Shown here: piece after piece, positions 30,451-41,806 of the stretch
Position numbering within the stretch: the first letter of the stretch is position 1
Layout: every line of letters begins with the position of its first letter
Source: JBBROS01 sp965213845
GTDB lineage: Bacteria; Pseudomonadota; Alphaproteobacteria; Acetobacterales; Acetobacteraceae
NCBI GenBank assembly: GCA_965213845.1
Contig: CBDCAI010000002.1
Coordinates: 124,001-188,000 of the forward strand
Length of the DNA stretch: 64,000 bases
Direction: 5' to 3'
Made by a program: the position numbers and the translations under genes
Notes under the pieces: model-generated
Told to the model about the DNA's origin: nothing
What the model saw: the letters and a program-made list of their open reading frames with translations, nothing else
Database searches by the model: none

Positions 30451-32189
30451 TGGACCAGAAGCGCCTTTTCATTGCGATCGCCGTGTCGATCGCGATCCTG
30501 CTCGGCTTCCAGCTGCTGACGCCGAAGCGGCCGGCGCCTTCGACCGAGGTGTCGCAAAGCACGCCGAGCGGCGCCGCCCCGCGGCCGACCAACGACCCGG
30601 CCGCGCCCGGCACCCAGCCCGTGGCCGTGGCCCCGCCGGCGGCGCAGCGCGACGTGCCGCGCCTGCGGATCGCGGCACCCCGGGTGCAGGGCAGCCTGAA
30701 CCTGGCCGGCGCGCGGCTGGACGACCTGGTGCTGCGCGACTACCGCGAGGAGGTTTCGGCCACCAGCCCGCTGGTGCGCCTGCTGGAGCCGCGGGTCGAC
30801 CCGCAGCCCTACTACGTGCAGTTCGGCTGGACCGCGGAGGACGGGCTGAAGGTGCCGGGGCCGGACGAGGTGTGGAAGGCGTCGGCGGCGGAGTTGACGA
30901 ACACGACGCCGGTGACGCTGAGCTGGGACAACGGCGCGGGCCAGGTCTTCGAGATCGTGCTGTCCGTCGACAACAACTACCTGTTCACGGCCGAGCAGCG
31001 GGTCCGCAATGCGGGTACGGTTCCGGTGAAGCTGTATCCCTGGGCCCGTATCCGGCGCGACTACACGCCACAGACGGCGGGGTACTACATCCTGCACGAG
31101 GGGATGCTGGGCGTGCTGGGCGCGCGGTTGCAGGAGCAGACGTACGACAAGGCCAAGAGCGAGGCGCCCAAGCATGCGAACGGTGCGTCGCTGGAGATGG
31201 CGAGCACCGGGGGTTGGGCGGGCATCACCGACAAGTATTGGCTCACGGCGCTGATCCCGGACCAGGCGACCCCGGTCACGGCCGCGTTCCGGCACCTGAC
31301 GGAGAACGGGTCCGACCGCTACCAGGTGGATTTCGTGCCGAGCCAGGCGCAGGTGGCGGGACCTGGCGCCACATCGAGCACGACGACACGGCTGTTCGCC
31401 GGCGCCAAGGAAGTGGGGCTGCTGGACCAGTACGAGAGCGCGCTGAAGCTGCCGAACTTCGACAAGGCGGTGGACTTCGGCTGGTTCTACTTCCTGACCA
31501 AGCCGATCTTTTACGCGCTGGACTGGTTGTACCACCTGACCGGCAACTTCGGTGTCGCGATCATGATCTTCACCGTGTTCGCCAAGGCGCTGTTCTTCCC
31601 GCTGGCGAACAAGTCATACCGGTCGATGAACCGGATGAAGGAGCTGAACCCGAAGATCCAGGAGATCCGGACGCGGCTGAAGGACGAGCCGCAGAAGATG
31701 CAGGCCGAGATCATGCAGATCTACAAGACGCAGGGGGTGAACCCGGTCAGCGGATGCCTGCCGATGGTGGTGCAGATCCCGGTGTTCTTCTCGTTGTACA
31801 AGGTGATCTTCGTCACGATCGAGATGCGGCACGCGCCGTTCTTCGGCTGGATCCACGACCTGTCGGCAGTGGACCCGACGAACGTGTTCAATCTGTTCGG
31901 GCTGATCCCGATCGACCCTGCCGTCTATTCGCACCTGCTGCACCTGGGGGTTTGGCCGCTGATCATGGGCATCACCATGTTCCTGCAGCAGCGGCTGAAC
32001 CCGCCGCCGCCCGACCCTGTCCAGGCCCGTATCTTCCAGTTCATGCCGATCATCTTCACCTTCATGCTCGCGAGCTTCCCGGCGGGGCTGGTGATCTACT
32101 GGAGCTGGAACAACCTTCTCACGATTGCACAACAATGGACGATCATGCGCCGCAGCCGGACGGCAAAGCCGGTCCCGGCCCGCTCCTAG
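30450..32189 (+). CDS. yidC: membrane protein insertase YidC
   Basis: A 579-residue Oxa1-family insertase of the Gram-negative type. Its first membrane helix (LFIAIAVSIAILLGFQLL) is followed by a large periplasmic beta domain (about residues 60-345). The conserved five-helix core then begins at FLTKPIFYALDWLYHL and includes IFTVFAKALFFPLANKSYRSM, the coiled cytoplasmic loop KIQEIRTRLKDEPQKMQ, and the end FPAGLVIYWSWNNLLTIAQQW. The ATG shares its first base with the yidD stop. The last 55 bases overlap the engB reading frame. Confidence 0.96.
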   Translation: MDQKRLFIAIAVSIAILLGFQLLTPKRPAPSTEVSQSTPSGAAPRPTNDPAAPGTQPVAVAPPAAQRDVPRLRIAAPRVQGSLNLAGARLDDLVLRDYREEVSATSPLVRLLEPRVDPQPYYVQFGWTAEDGLKVPGPDEVWKASAAELTNTTPVTLSWDNGAGQVFEIVLSVDNNYLFTAEQRVRNAGTVPVKLYPWARIRRDYTPQTAGYYILHEGMLGVLGARLQEQTYDKAKSEAPKHANGASLEMASTGGWAGITDKYWLTALIPDQATPVTAAFRHLTENGSDRYQVDFVPSQAQVAGPGATSSTTTRLFAGAKEVGLLDQYESALKLPNFDKAVDFGWFYFLTKPIFYALDWLYHLTGNFGVAIMIFTVFAKALFFPLANKSYRSMNRMKELNPKIQEIRTRLKDEPQKMQAEIMQIYKTQGVNPVSGCLPMVVQIPVFFSLYKVIFVTIEMRHAPFFGWIHDLSAVDPTNVFNLFGLIPIDPAVYSHLLHLGVWPLIMGITMFLQQRLNPPPPDPVQARIFQFMPIIFTFMLASFPAGLVIYWSWNNLLTIAQQWTIMRRSRTAKPVPARS

Positions 32190-32836
32190 GCCAGACCGGC
32201 CCGACCGCCGAGGGGATCGAGGCCGGCCGCCTGCTGTTCGCAGGCGAGTGCCAGTTCTTCTACGCCTCGCAGCGGCTGGACCAGCTGCCGCCGCCGGCCC
32301 TGCCGGAGATCGCGTTCGCCGGGCGGTCGAACGTGGGCAAGAGCAGCCTGATCAACGCGCTGACTGGGCGGCGGGCGCTGGCCCGTGCGTCCAACACGCC
32401 GGGGCGGACGCGGCAGCTGAACTTCTTCGACCTGGCGGGCCGCCTGACGCTGGTGGACATGCCGGGCTACGGCTATGCGCAGGCCGCCAAGGAAGTGAAG
32501 GCGGACTGGCAGGGGCTGATGTTCAACTACCTGCGCGGCCGGCCCACCCTGCAGCGCGTGGTGCTGCTGCTGGACAGCCGGATCGAGTTGAAGGCGTCCG
32601 ACACCGCGGTCATGGAGCTGCTGGACCGGGCGGCGGTGATCTACCAGGTGGTGCTGACCAAGGCCGACGGGGTGAAGCCCGGCGCCCTCGGCCGCAAGGT
32701 GGCGGAGGTCCAGGCGGTGGTGGCCCGGCACGCCGCGGCCTTCCCGCTGCTGGTGACGACCAGCAGCGAGACGGGGCTGGGCGTGGAGGCGCTGCGGGCC
32801 GCCCTGGCGCCGCTGGCCGCGCCACTGGTGGCTTGA
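32135..32836 (+). CDS. engB: ribosome-biogenesis GTPase EngB/YihA/YsxC
   Basis: A 233-residue TRAFAC GTPase. G1 is AFAGRSNVGKSSLINAL, G2 the threonine in NTPGRTRQLNFF, G3 VDMPGYGYA and G4 LTKADGV. It is needed for large ribosomal subunit maturation. No ATG, GTG or TTG lies between the end of yidC and the G1 motif in this frame, so the start must be inside yidC. ATG 32135 is the only ATG there, giving a 55-base overlap and an N-terminal Pro/Gly-rich extension (MDDHAPQPDGKAGPGPLL). Confidence 0.94.
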   Translation: MDDHAPQPDGKAGPGPLLGQTGPTAEGIEAGRLLFAGECQFFYASQRLDQLPPPALPEIAFAGRSNVGKSSLINALTGRRALARASNTPGRTRQLNFFDLAGRLTLVDMPGYGYAQAAKEVKADWQGLMFNYLRGRPTLQRVVLLLDSRIELKASDTAVMELLDRAAVIYQVVLTKADGVKPGALGRKVAEVQAVVARHAAAFPLLVTTSSETGLGVEALRAALAPLAAPLVA

Positions 32837-32890
32837 CCGCGGGCGAGCGCCCCCGCTAACCCCATCCCACCACAGAGTACAGGCGACAGC

Positions 32891-33793
32891 ATGGCCCTCG
32901 ACACCGAGCAACTCCGCGCCGCGGAGGAGCAGGCCGACATCCTGGTCCAGGCGCTGCCGTTCCTGCGCCGGTATGCCGGGGTGACGGTGGTGGTCAAATA
33001 CGGCGGCCACGCTATGGGCGACGAGCTGCTGGCGCAGAAGTTCGGGCGCGACATCGCACTGCTGAAGCAGGTGGGCGTGAACCCGGTGGTGGTGCACGGC
33101 GGCGGGCCGCAGATCAACGCGATGCTGCAGCGGCTGGCGATCCAGTCCACCTTCATCGACGGGCTGCGCGTGACGGACGCGGCCATGGTCGAGGTTGTCG
33201 AGATGGTCCTGGCCGGGACGGTCAACAAGCACGTGGCCGGGCTGATCAACCAGGCGGGCGCGCTGGCGGTGGGCATCTGCGGGAAGGATGGCGGGCTGAT
33301 CCGCGCCCGCAAGCTGCGGCGCACCACGCGCGACCCGGACAGCCACATCGAGCGGGCGCTGGACCTGGGGTTCGTGGGCGAGGTGGAACACGTGGACATC
33401 CGGGTGATCCATGCGCTGACAGGGGCGGGGCTGATCCCGGTGATCGCGCCGGTGGGCGTGGGCGAGGACGGGCAGACCTACAACATTAACGCCGACACGG
33501 TGGCGGGTGCCATCGCCGGGGCGCTGGGGGCCCGGCGGCTGCTGATGCTGACCGACGTCGCCGGGGTGCTGGATCACGAGAAGCAGCTGATCCCGGAGCT
33601 GAGCATCGCCGAGGTCGAGGCAGGGATCGGCAACGGCATGATCTCGGGCGGCATGATCCCGAAGGTGGAGAACTGCGTGGAGGCGGTGCGGGCCGGGGTG
33701 AAGGGTGCGGTGATCCTGGACGGGCGGATGCCACACGCCTGCCTGCTGGAGCTGTTCCGCGACGGCGGGGTAGGCACGCTGATCAAGGCCTGA
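32891..33793 (+). CDS. argB: acetylglutamate kinase
   Basis: A 300-residue amino-acid kinase phosphorylating N-acetylglutamate in arginine synthesis. Motifs: VVVKYGGHAMGDELL (ATP site), VVVHGGGPQINAML (substrate site), VIAPVGVGEDGQTYNINADTV, and GGMIPKVENCVEAV near the C-terminus. The N-terminal helix (EEQADILVQALPFLRRY) is the type that supports hexamers in arginine-sensitive enzymes. It lies 54 bases after engB. The gap holds only a short GC-rich inverted repeat near 32838-32855. Confidence 0.96.
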   Translation: MALDTEQLRAAEEQADILVQALPFLRRYAGVTVVVKYGGHAMGDELLAQKFGRDIALLKQVGVNPVVVHGGGPQINAMLQRLAIQSTFIDGLRVTDAAMVEVVEMVLAGTVNKHVAGLINQAGALAVGICGKDGGLIRARKLRRTTRDPDSHIERALDLGFVGEVEHVDIRVIHALTGAGLIPVIAPVGVGEDGQTYNINADTVAGAIAGALGARRLLMLTDVAGVLDHEKQLIPELSIAEVEAGIGNGMISGGMIPKVENCVEAVRAGVKGAVILDGRMPHACLLELFRDGGVGTLIKA

Positions 33794-33811
33794 GGAGGCC
33801 CTCGGGCGAGC

Positions 33812-34519
33812 CTACGAGATCTCCTGGATCAGCTTGCGGCGGACGGCGTCGGCGAAGCTGTCGAAGTCCTTGGCGACGATGACGAAGTGGCCGGGACCGC
33901 CGACGACGGCTTCCGTGTAGTAGGGCACGAGGTCGCGGCCGGAGGCGACGCCGTAGCGGGGGCGGTCGTTGATGATGGGCAGGCCGTTGATGACGACGCC
34001 GTCGGCGACCAGGCGGTCGCGGACGGGTTCGGCGGGGGGGCCGTTGTTGTTGACGCCGTCCCCCGACACGTCGATGACCCGACGCGTGCCTTCGAACGGC
34101 GCGGCGGCCAGGATCTCGCCGCTGTAGCGGAGCGCGCCGGACAGGCTGGTCCAGGTGATGCTGGACCAGGGCTTGGCGGCCAGGGCGTTGCCCCAGGCGC
34201 GGGCTTCGGCGGCGCCGGCGATGCGGGTCCAGGGCAGCAGCAGCTCCTGCCGGTCGTACGCCGCCCATTCCACGTAGGCGACGGCAATTGCGCCGACGGC
34301 GCCGCCGGTGATGGCGGCCAGGACCTGCGGATCGGCCATGGCGGTGCGATAGCCGTCGCGCTGCAGCAAGGCGTCCGATTCGCTGATGGAGCGGCTGACG
34401 TCGACGGCCAGCACGAGCAGCAGGTCGACCGGGACGGGCGCGGCGGCAGCCCGGGCGGGGCGGGATGCGGGAAGCGCGAGGGCGGCGCCGGAGGCGGCGA
34501 GCAGGGTGCGGCGGTGCAT
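33812..34519 (-). CDS. DUF1194 von Willebrand-factor-A-like exported protein
   Basis: A 235-residue protein with an N-terminal export signal containing paired arginines (MHRRTLLAASGAALALPASRPARA), possibly Tat. The vWA fold carries the MIDAS-type metal motif DVSRS (LLLVLAVDVSRSISESD), TSLSGALRYSG as the conserved threonine region, and IDVSGDGVNNNGPP as the second aspartate motif. This matches DUF1194 proteins, whose role is unknown; periplasmic protein interaction is likely. It is convergent with argB, 18 bases away, and lies 74 bases downstream of the threonine ammonia-lyase gene. Confidence 0.85.
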   Translation of the reverse strand: MHRRTLLAASGAALALPASRPARAAAAPVPVDLLLVLAVDVSRSISESDALLQRDGYRTAMADPQVLAAITGGAVGAIAVAYVEWAAYDRQELLLPWTRIAGAAEARAWGNALAAKPWSSITWTSLSGALRYSGEILAAAPFEGTRRVIDVSGDGVNNNGPPAEPVRDRLVADGVVINGLPIINDRPRYGVASGRDLVPYYTEAVVGGPGHFVIVAKDFDSFADAVRRKLIQEIS

Positions 34520-34593
34520 CGGCGCAGCCAAGCAAGCGGGGTAGGGTGGATGCAAGCAAAACCCGACGTGGGGGGCCTGAGTGGCCGCCCCCG

Positions 34594-35790
34594 CTACATC
34601 CGGCGGATGACGTAGGTGTCTTCCAGGGCGGAGACGATCGCCTGGGCATGGAGCGGGTCCCGCGCCTCGATCATCAGCTCCAGCTCGGCGGCCTGGACGC
34701 TGGGGGCGTCGAACAGGCGCTGGTGCACGACTTCGATGATGTTGCCGCCGGAGGTGCCGATGATGCCGGCGATGTCGGCCAGCACGCCGGGGCGGTCGGG
34801 GATCTCCATGGTCAGGCGCAGCAGGCGGCCGTCGCGCAGCAGGCCACGGAGCAGCACGTTGGCGAGGATACGGCCGTCGATGTTGCCGCCGCAGACCGGG
34901 ATGCCGACGCGCTTGCCGGCGAAGCGCTCGGGGTGCGCGAGCAGGGCGGCGACGCCCGCGGCCCCGGCGCCCTCGGCCACCTGCTTGGCGCCTTCGGCCA
35001 GCAAGGCGATCGCGTCCTCGATGACGCGCTCGGGCACGACAAGCACGTCGTCGACGGTGGCGCGGATGATGGGCAGGCACTGGGCGCCGACCTGGGCCAC
35101 GGCGATCCCCTCGGCGATGGTGGGGCCGCCGGTCTGGACCGGCTGGCCGGCGAGGGTCTGCGCGAGGCAGGCGTAGCCCGCGACCTCGACGCCGATCACC
35201 TGGATGGCCGGGTTCAGCGCCTTGGCGGCGACTGCGCAGCCCGAGATCATGCCGCCGCCGCCGACGGGGATGAGCAGCACCTCGAGCGTGGGCGCGTCCT
35301 GCAGCAGCTCGAGCGCCAGGGTGCCCTGGCCGGCCATGACGGCCGGGTCGTCGAAGGGGTGGACGAAGACCAGGCTGCGTTCGGCCGCGAGCTGGTGGGC
35401 GTGGATGGCGGCCTCGGCCAGGGTGTCGCCGTGCAGGACGACGGTGGCGCCCCAGCCGCGGGTCCGCATGACCTTGGTGGCGGGGGTGAAACGGGGCATG
35501 ACGATGGTGCTGCCGACGCCGAGCAGGCTGGCGTGGCGGGCGACGGCCTGGGCGTGGTTGCCGGCGGACATGGCGACGACGCCGGCTTCGCGCTCCATGG
35601 GCGTCAGCAGCGCCAGGCGGTTGGCGGCGCCGCGTTCCTTGAACGACCCGATCGCCTGCAGGTTCTCGAGCTTGAGGGTGACGTGGGCGCCGGTGGCGCG
35701 TCCGATCGCGTCGGACGGCAAGGCGGGGGTGCGGAGGACGCGGCCTTCGATGCGCCGGGCCGCGGCCTGCACGTCCGCGAGGGTGATCAC
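34594..35790 (-). CDS. ilvA: threonine ammonia-lyase with C-terminal ACT domain
   Basis: A 398-residue PLP enzyme forming 2-oxobutyrate from threonine, the first step to isoleucine. The PLP lysine is in LENLQAIGSFKERGAAN, the phosphate-binding glycines in IPVGGGGMISG, and SAGNHAQAVA is conserved. The C-terminal ACT domain (LTMEIPDRPGVLADIAGIIGTSGGNIIEV) is the short single form rather than the double domain of long IlvA. It starts four bases after the greA stop, so it is co-transcribed with greA. Confidence 0.93.
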   Translation of the reverse strand: MITLADVQAAARRIEGRVLRTPALPSDAIGRATGAHVTLKLENLQAIGSFKERGAANRLALLTPMEREAGVVAMSAGNHAQAVARHASLLGVGSTIVMPRFTPATKVMRTRGWGATVVLHGDTLAEAAIHAHQLAAERSLVFVHPFDDPAVMAGQGTLALELLQDAPTLEVLLIPVGGGGMISGCAVAAKALNPAIQVIGVEVAGYACLAQTLAGQPVQTGGPTIAEGIAVAQVGAQCLPIIRATVDDVLVVPERVIEDAIALLAEGAKQVAEGAGAAGVAALLAHPERFAGKRVGIPVCGGNIDGRILANVLLRGLLRDGRLLRLTMEIPDRPGVLADIAGIIGTSGGNIIEVVHQRLFDAPSVQAAELELMIEARDPLHAQAIVSALEDTYVIRRM

Positions 35791-35794
35791 CGGG

Positions 35795-36268
35795 TCAGCC
35801 GAACTTGATCTCCAGGATCTCGTAGGCCCGGTCGCCGCCCGGCGCAGGGACGGAGATGGTGTCGCCGACCTTCTTGCCGATCAGCGCCTTCGACAGCGGG
35901 GACGAGATGGAAAGCCGGGCCAGCTTGATGTCGGCCTCGTGCACGCCGACGATCTGGTAGGTCGCCTCCTTCTCGGATTCCTCGTCGACGACCTTCACGT
36001 GGGCGCCGAACATGACGCGGTCGCCCGAAAGGGTCGCGGGGTCGATGACCTCGGCAGCCGAGACGATCTCCTCCAGCTCTATCACGCGGCCCTCGATGAA
36101 CGACTGGCGTTCACGGGCGGCGTGATATTCCGCGTTCTCGCTGAGGTCGCCGTGGCTGCGGGCCTCGGCGATCGCGCGGATGATCGAGGGGCGTTCGACG
36201 GCCTTGAGGTGCTTCAGCTCTTCCTCCAGCCGCTGCAGGCCGGGTCCGGTCATGGGAAACTTCTGCAA
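35795..36268 (-). CDS. greA: transcription elongation factor GreA
   Basis: A 157-residue factor that rescues backtracked RNA polymerase by stimulating transcript cleavage. The N-terminal coiled coil carries the acidic tip in AEARSHGDLSENAEYHAAR (the D/E pair that enters the secondary channel). The C-terminal FKBP-like domain contains ISSPLSKALIGKKVGDTI. It lies 72 bases after carB, with a hairpin in between, and four bases before ilvA. Confidence 0.97.
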   Translation of the reverse strand: MQKFPMTGPGLQRLEEELKHLKAVERPSIIRAIAEARSHGDLSENAEYHAARERQSFIEGRVIELEEIVSAAEVIDPATLSGDRVMFGAHVKVVDEESEKEATYQIVGVHEADIKLARLSISSPLSKALIGKKVGDTISVPAPGGDRAYEILEIKFG

Positions 36269-36301
36269 CGCGGGAGTCCTCGAAGTTGGGTCGAGACGCG
36301 C

Positions 36302-36336
36302 CAGCGGCCCCCGGAACCTGGTCCCGGAGGCCGCTG
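36302..36336 (-). terminator. hairpin between carB and greA
   Basis: CAGCGGCC (36302-36309) pairs with GGCCGCTG (36329-36336), with an inner CCGG/CCGG pairing. It begins four bases after the carB stop codon. No T-run follows on the minus strand, so partial termination or mRNA 3'-end protection is more likely than full termination. Confidence 0.5.
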
Positions 36337-36340
36337 ACGG

Positions 36341-39613
<3,273 letters not shown>

Positions 39614-39623
39614 GGGGTGCTCG

Positions 39624-39893
39624 CTAAGATTCCGCTTGCTGGTTTTCGTGCCGCTTGATCCGCTTCCAGCTCTCCGGTGGAAGCCATCCTTCCGAGTGAC
39701 CCCGGACCTCCATCACCAGCGTCCGGCCTATTTCGGCAAGCGCAGTCCCAAGACCTGGTTCACGACCCGCCATGACGGCATTTTCCAGAATCGCGAGGAT
39801 CTCCGCTTCCATGCTGCGGCCATTCTTGGCGGCTCTCCGCTCGAGACGTTGGATGGTGTCGGGAGACAGGCTGCTGATCGTGATGTTCGGCAT
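39624..39893 (-). CDS. FitA/Arc-like ribbon-helix-helix protein, orphan antitoxin
   Basis: An 89-residue protein. The N-terminus MPNITISSLSPDTIQRLERRA is the beta strand and first helix of a ribbon-helix-helix DNA-binding domain, and KNGRSMEAEILAILENAV completes it, as in FitA/VapB-type antitoxins. The C-terminal half (ALAEIGRTLVMEVRG...PPESWKRI) would normally bind a PIN toxin, but no toxin gene adjoins. The ATG at 39893 fits the family start; the frame is open to 39935. It sits inside the carA-carB transcription unit, 41 bases after carA and 10 before carB. Confidence 0.75.
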   Translation of the reverse strand: MPNITISSLSPDTIQRLERRAAKNGRSMEAEILAILENAVMAGREPGLGTALAEIGRTLVMEVRGHSEGWLPPESWKRIKRHENQQAES

Positions 39894-39934
39894 GCGTCTT
39901 TCCCGTGCGGTGGCGGCCAGCCGAGACTGAGACA

Positions 39935-41269
39935 TCAGCTTGCATCCATCACGGCCACGAACCGCCGGAACAGGTGCTGGCTGTCGGCAGGGCCGGGGCT
40001 GCTTTCGGGGTGGTACTGGACGCTGAAGGCGCGCTTCTCGATGCAGTCGATGCCTTCGTTGCTGCCGTCGAACAGGCTGACATGGGTGATGCGGACCCCT
40101 GGCGGGAGCGAGGTGTCCTCGACGGCGAAGCCGTGGTTCTGGCTGGTGATCTCGACCTTGCCGGTCGCGAGTTCCTTGACGGGCTGGTTGGCGCCACGGT
40201 GGCCGCGGTCCAGCTTGTAGGTCTTCGCGCCGAGCGCCAGGGCCAGCAACTGATGGCCGAGGCAGATGCCGAACACCGGGACGTTGCGGGCCAGCACGCC
40301 CTGGATGGCGGGCACGGCATAGACGCCGGTGGCGGCGGGGTCGCCCGGGCCGTTGCTGAGGAACACGCCGTCGGGCGCGTGGCGCAGGATGTCTTCGGCG
40401 GTCGCGGTGGCGGGCACGACCGTGACCCGGCAGCCGGCCTGGGCGAGGGAGCGCAGGATGTTGCGCTTGGCGCCGTAGTCGACGGCGACGACGTGGTGCC
40501 GGGGCTCGGGCGCCGCGTGGGTGCCGGGCCAGGCCCAGGTGCCCTCGGTCCAGGTGTAGCTCTGCGTGCAGCTGACCTGCTTGGCGAGGTCCATGCCCTC
40601 CAGCCCCGGCCAGGCGGTGGCCTGGGCGACCAGGCCGGCCAGCTCGAAGCGGCCGTCGAGCGGGTAAGACAGCACGCCGGTGGGCGCCCCGCCGTCACGC
40701 ACCCGCATCGTCAGTGCGCGCGTGTCGATCCCGGCGATCCCCGGCAGGTCCTTGGCGCGCATCCAGGCGTCCAGGCCCTGCACGGCGCGCCAGTTGCTGG
40801 GCTCCGTCACGTCCTGCTGCACGACGATGCCCAGGGCGGCGATGGTGGTCGCCTCCATATCCTCGAGGTTGGCGCCGACGTTGCCGATGTGCGGGAAGGT
40901 GAACACGATGTGCTGCCCGGCATAGGACGGGTCGGTGATCGTCTCCTGGTAGCCGGTCATGCCGGTGTTGAAGCAGACCTCGCCGACGCGCCCCTTGGTG
41001 TGGGCACCGAAGCCGCGGCCCCAGAACACGGCGCCGTCGGCCAGGACCAGCACGGCGGTGGCACCCGGGGGAACGGCGGAGTCCGAGGCCGGGGCGTCCG
41101 ACAGGGCCTCGACCGGCAGGCCGGTGGCGGCCATGATGGCGGACCAATGCTTGGGTGGGACGGCACGGGCCTGGCGCCACTTGCGGATGGCTTCCAGGCC
41201 GACCCCGGTCAGTTTGGCAGCGGCGTCCGCCCCGCCCAGCTTGTCGATCACGTCATCGATGCTCATCAT
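39935..41269 (-). CDS. carA: carbamoyl-phosphate synthase small subunit with N-terminal helix-turn-helix domain
   Basis: A 444-residue protein, about 60 longer than ordinary CarA. Residues 1-57 (MMSIDDVIDKLGGADAAAKL, then VGLEAIRKWRQARAVPPKHW) form a Cro/YdaS-like helix-turn-helix. The CarA domain starts near residue 70 (AVLVLADGAVFWGRGFG) and includes FNTGMTGYQETITDPSY. The class I glutaminase is complete: nucleophile Cys in FGICLGHQLLALALG, and the His-Glu pair in FSVQYHPESSPGP. It supplies ammonia to CarB. The first of two adjacent ATGs (41269) is used; no ribosome-binding site is visible, and the promoter suggests a leaderless mRNA. Confidence 0.93.
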   Translation of the reverse strand: MMSIDDVIDKLGGADAAAKLTGVGLEAIRKWRQARAVPPKHWSAIMAATGLPVEALSDAPASDSAVPPGATAVLVLADGAVFWGRGFGAHTKGRVGEVCFNTGMTGYQETITDPSYAGQHIVFTFPHIGNVGANLEDMEATTIAALGIVVQQDVTEPSNWRAVQGLDAWMRAKDLPGIAGIDTRALTMRVRDGGAPTGVLSYPLDGRFELAGLVAQATAWPGLEGMDLAKQVSCTQSYTWTEGTWAWPGTHAAPEPRHHVVAVDYGAKRNILRSLAQAGCRVTVVPATATAEDILRHAPDGVFLSNGPGDPAATGVYAVPAIQGVLARNVPVFGICLGHQLLALALGAKTYKLDRGHRGANQPVKELATGKVEITSQNHGFAVEDTSLPPGVRITHVSLFDGSNEGIDCIEKRAFSVQYHPESSPGPADSQHLFRRFVAVMDAS

Positions 41270-41275
41270 GGCTGC

Positions 41276-41304
41276 AGCATACGAGAACAGACTTCCCGCT
41301 TCAA
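41276..41304 (-). promoter_or_regulatory. sigma-70-type promoter for carA, predicting a leaderless transcript
   Basis: On the minus strand TTGAAG (41304-41299) and TATGCT (41281-41276) are separated by exactly 17 bases. A start six to seven bases after the -10 box falls on or next to the A of the carA ATG at 41269. No Shine-Dalgarno sequence is present between them. Confidence 0.6.
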
Positions 41305-41347
41305 GCGTTGCCTGTGGGGATGGGAAATAACTTACCAGGAGCCTGTG

Positions 41348-41806
41348 ATGTCGATCCGTGACGCCTTCACCACCGCCCTGAAGGCTTCCATGAAGGCCGG
41401 GGATGCCGCCCGCACCTCCGCGCTGCGGATGGTCCTGGCCCGACTGAAGGACATGGACATCGCGGCCCGGCCCAAAGGCGTCACCGCCATCCCGGATGAC
41501 GAGATCACGGCCATGCTGCGGACCATGGTGAAGTCGCGGCGCGAGTCGATCGTGCTGTACGAGCAAGGCCATCGTCCGGAACTCGCGGCCAAGGAGGTGG
41601 CCGAGATCGCCGTCATCGAGGGGTTCCTGCCGGCGGCGATGGATGATGCGGCCCTGGAGGCGGCGGTGACGGCCGCCCTGGCCGAGACGGGGGCCAGCAG
41701 CCCGAAGGAGATGGGCCGGGTGATGGCGGCGCTCAAGACGCGGCACGGGGCGGTGCTCGACATGGGACGGGCCGGCGCGCTGGTCAAAGCCCGCCTGACC
41801 CCCTGA
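41348..41806 (+). CDS. GatB/YqeY domain protein
   Basis: A 152-residue helical protein of the YqeY family, homologous to the tail domain of the amidotransferase subunit GatB, which binds tRNA. Features: LKASMKAGDAARTSALRMVLARLKD, the KSRRESIVLYEQGHRPELAAKE motif, FLPAAMDD and the C-terminal GRVMAALKTRHGAVLDM. The ATG has AGGAG six to seven bases upstream. It is divergent from carA and shares its last base with the dnaG start, so it heads a yqeY-dnaG-rpoD group, an arrangement common in this class. The function of stand-alone YqeY is poorly known. Confidence 0.93.
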   Translation: MSIRDAFTTALKASMKAGDAARTSALRMVLARLKDMDIAARPKGVTAIPDDEITAMLRTMVKSRRESIVLYEQGHRPELAAKEVAEIAVIEGFLPAAMDDAALEAAVTAALAETGASSPKEMGRVMAALKTRHGAVLDMGRAGALVKARLTP

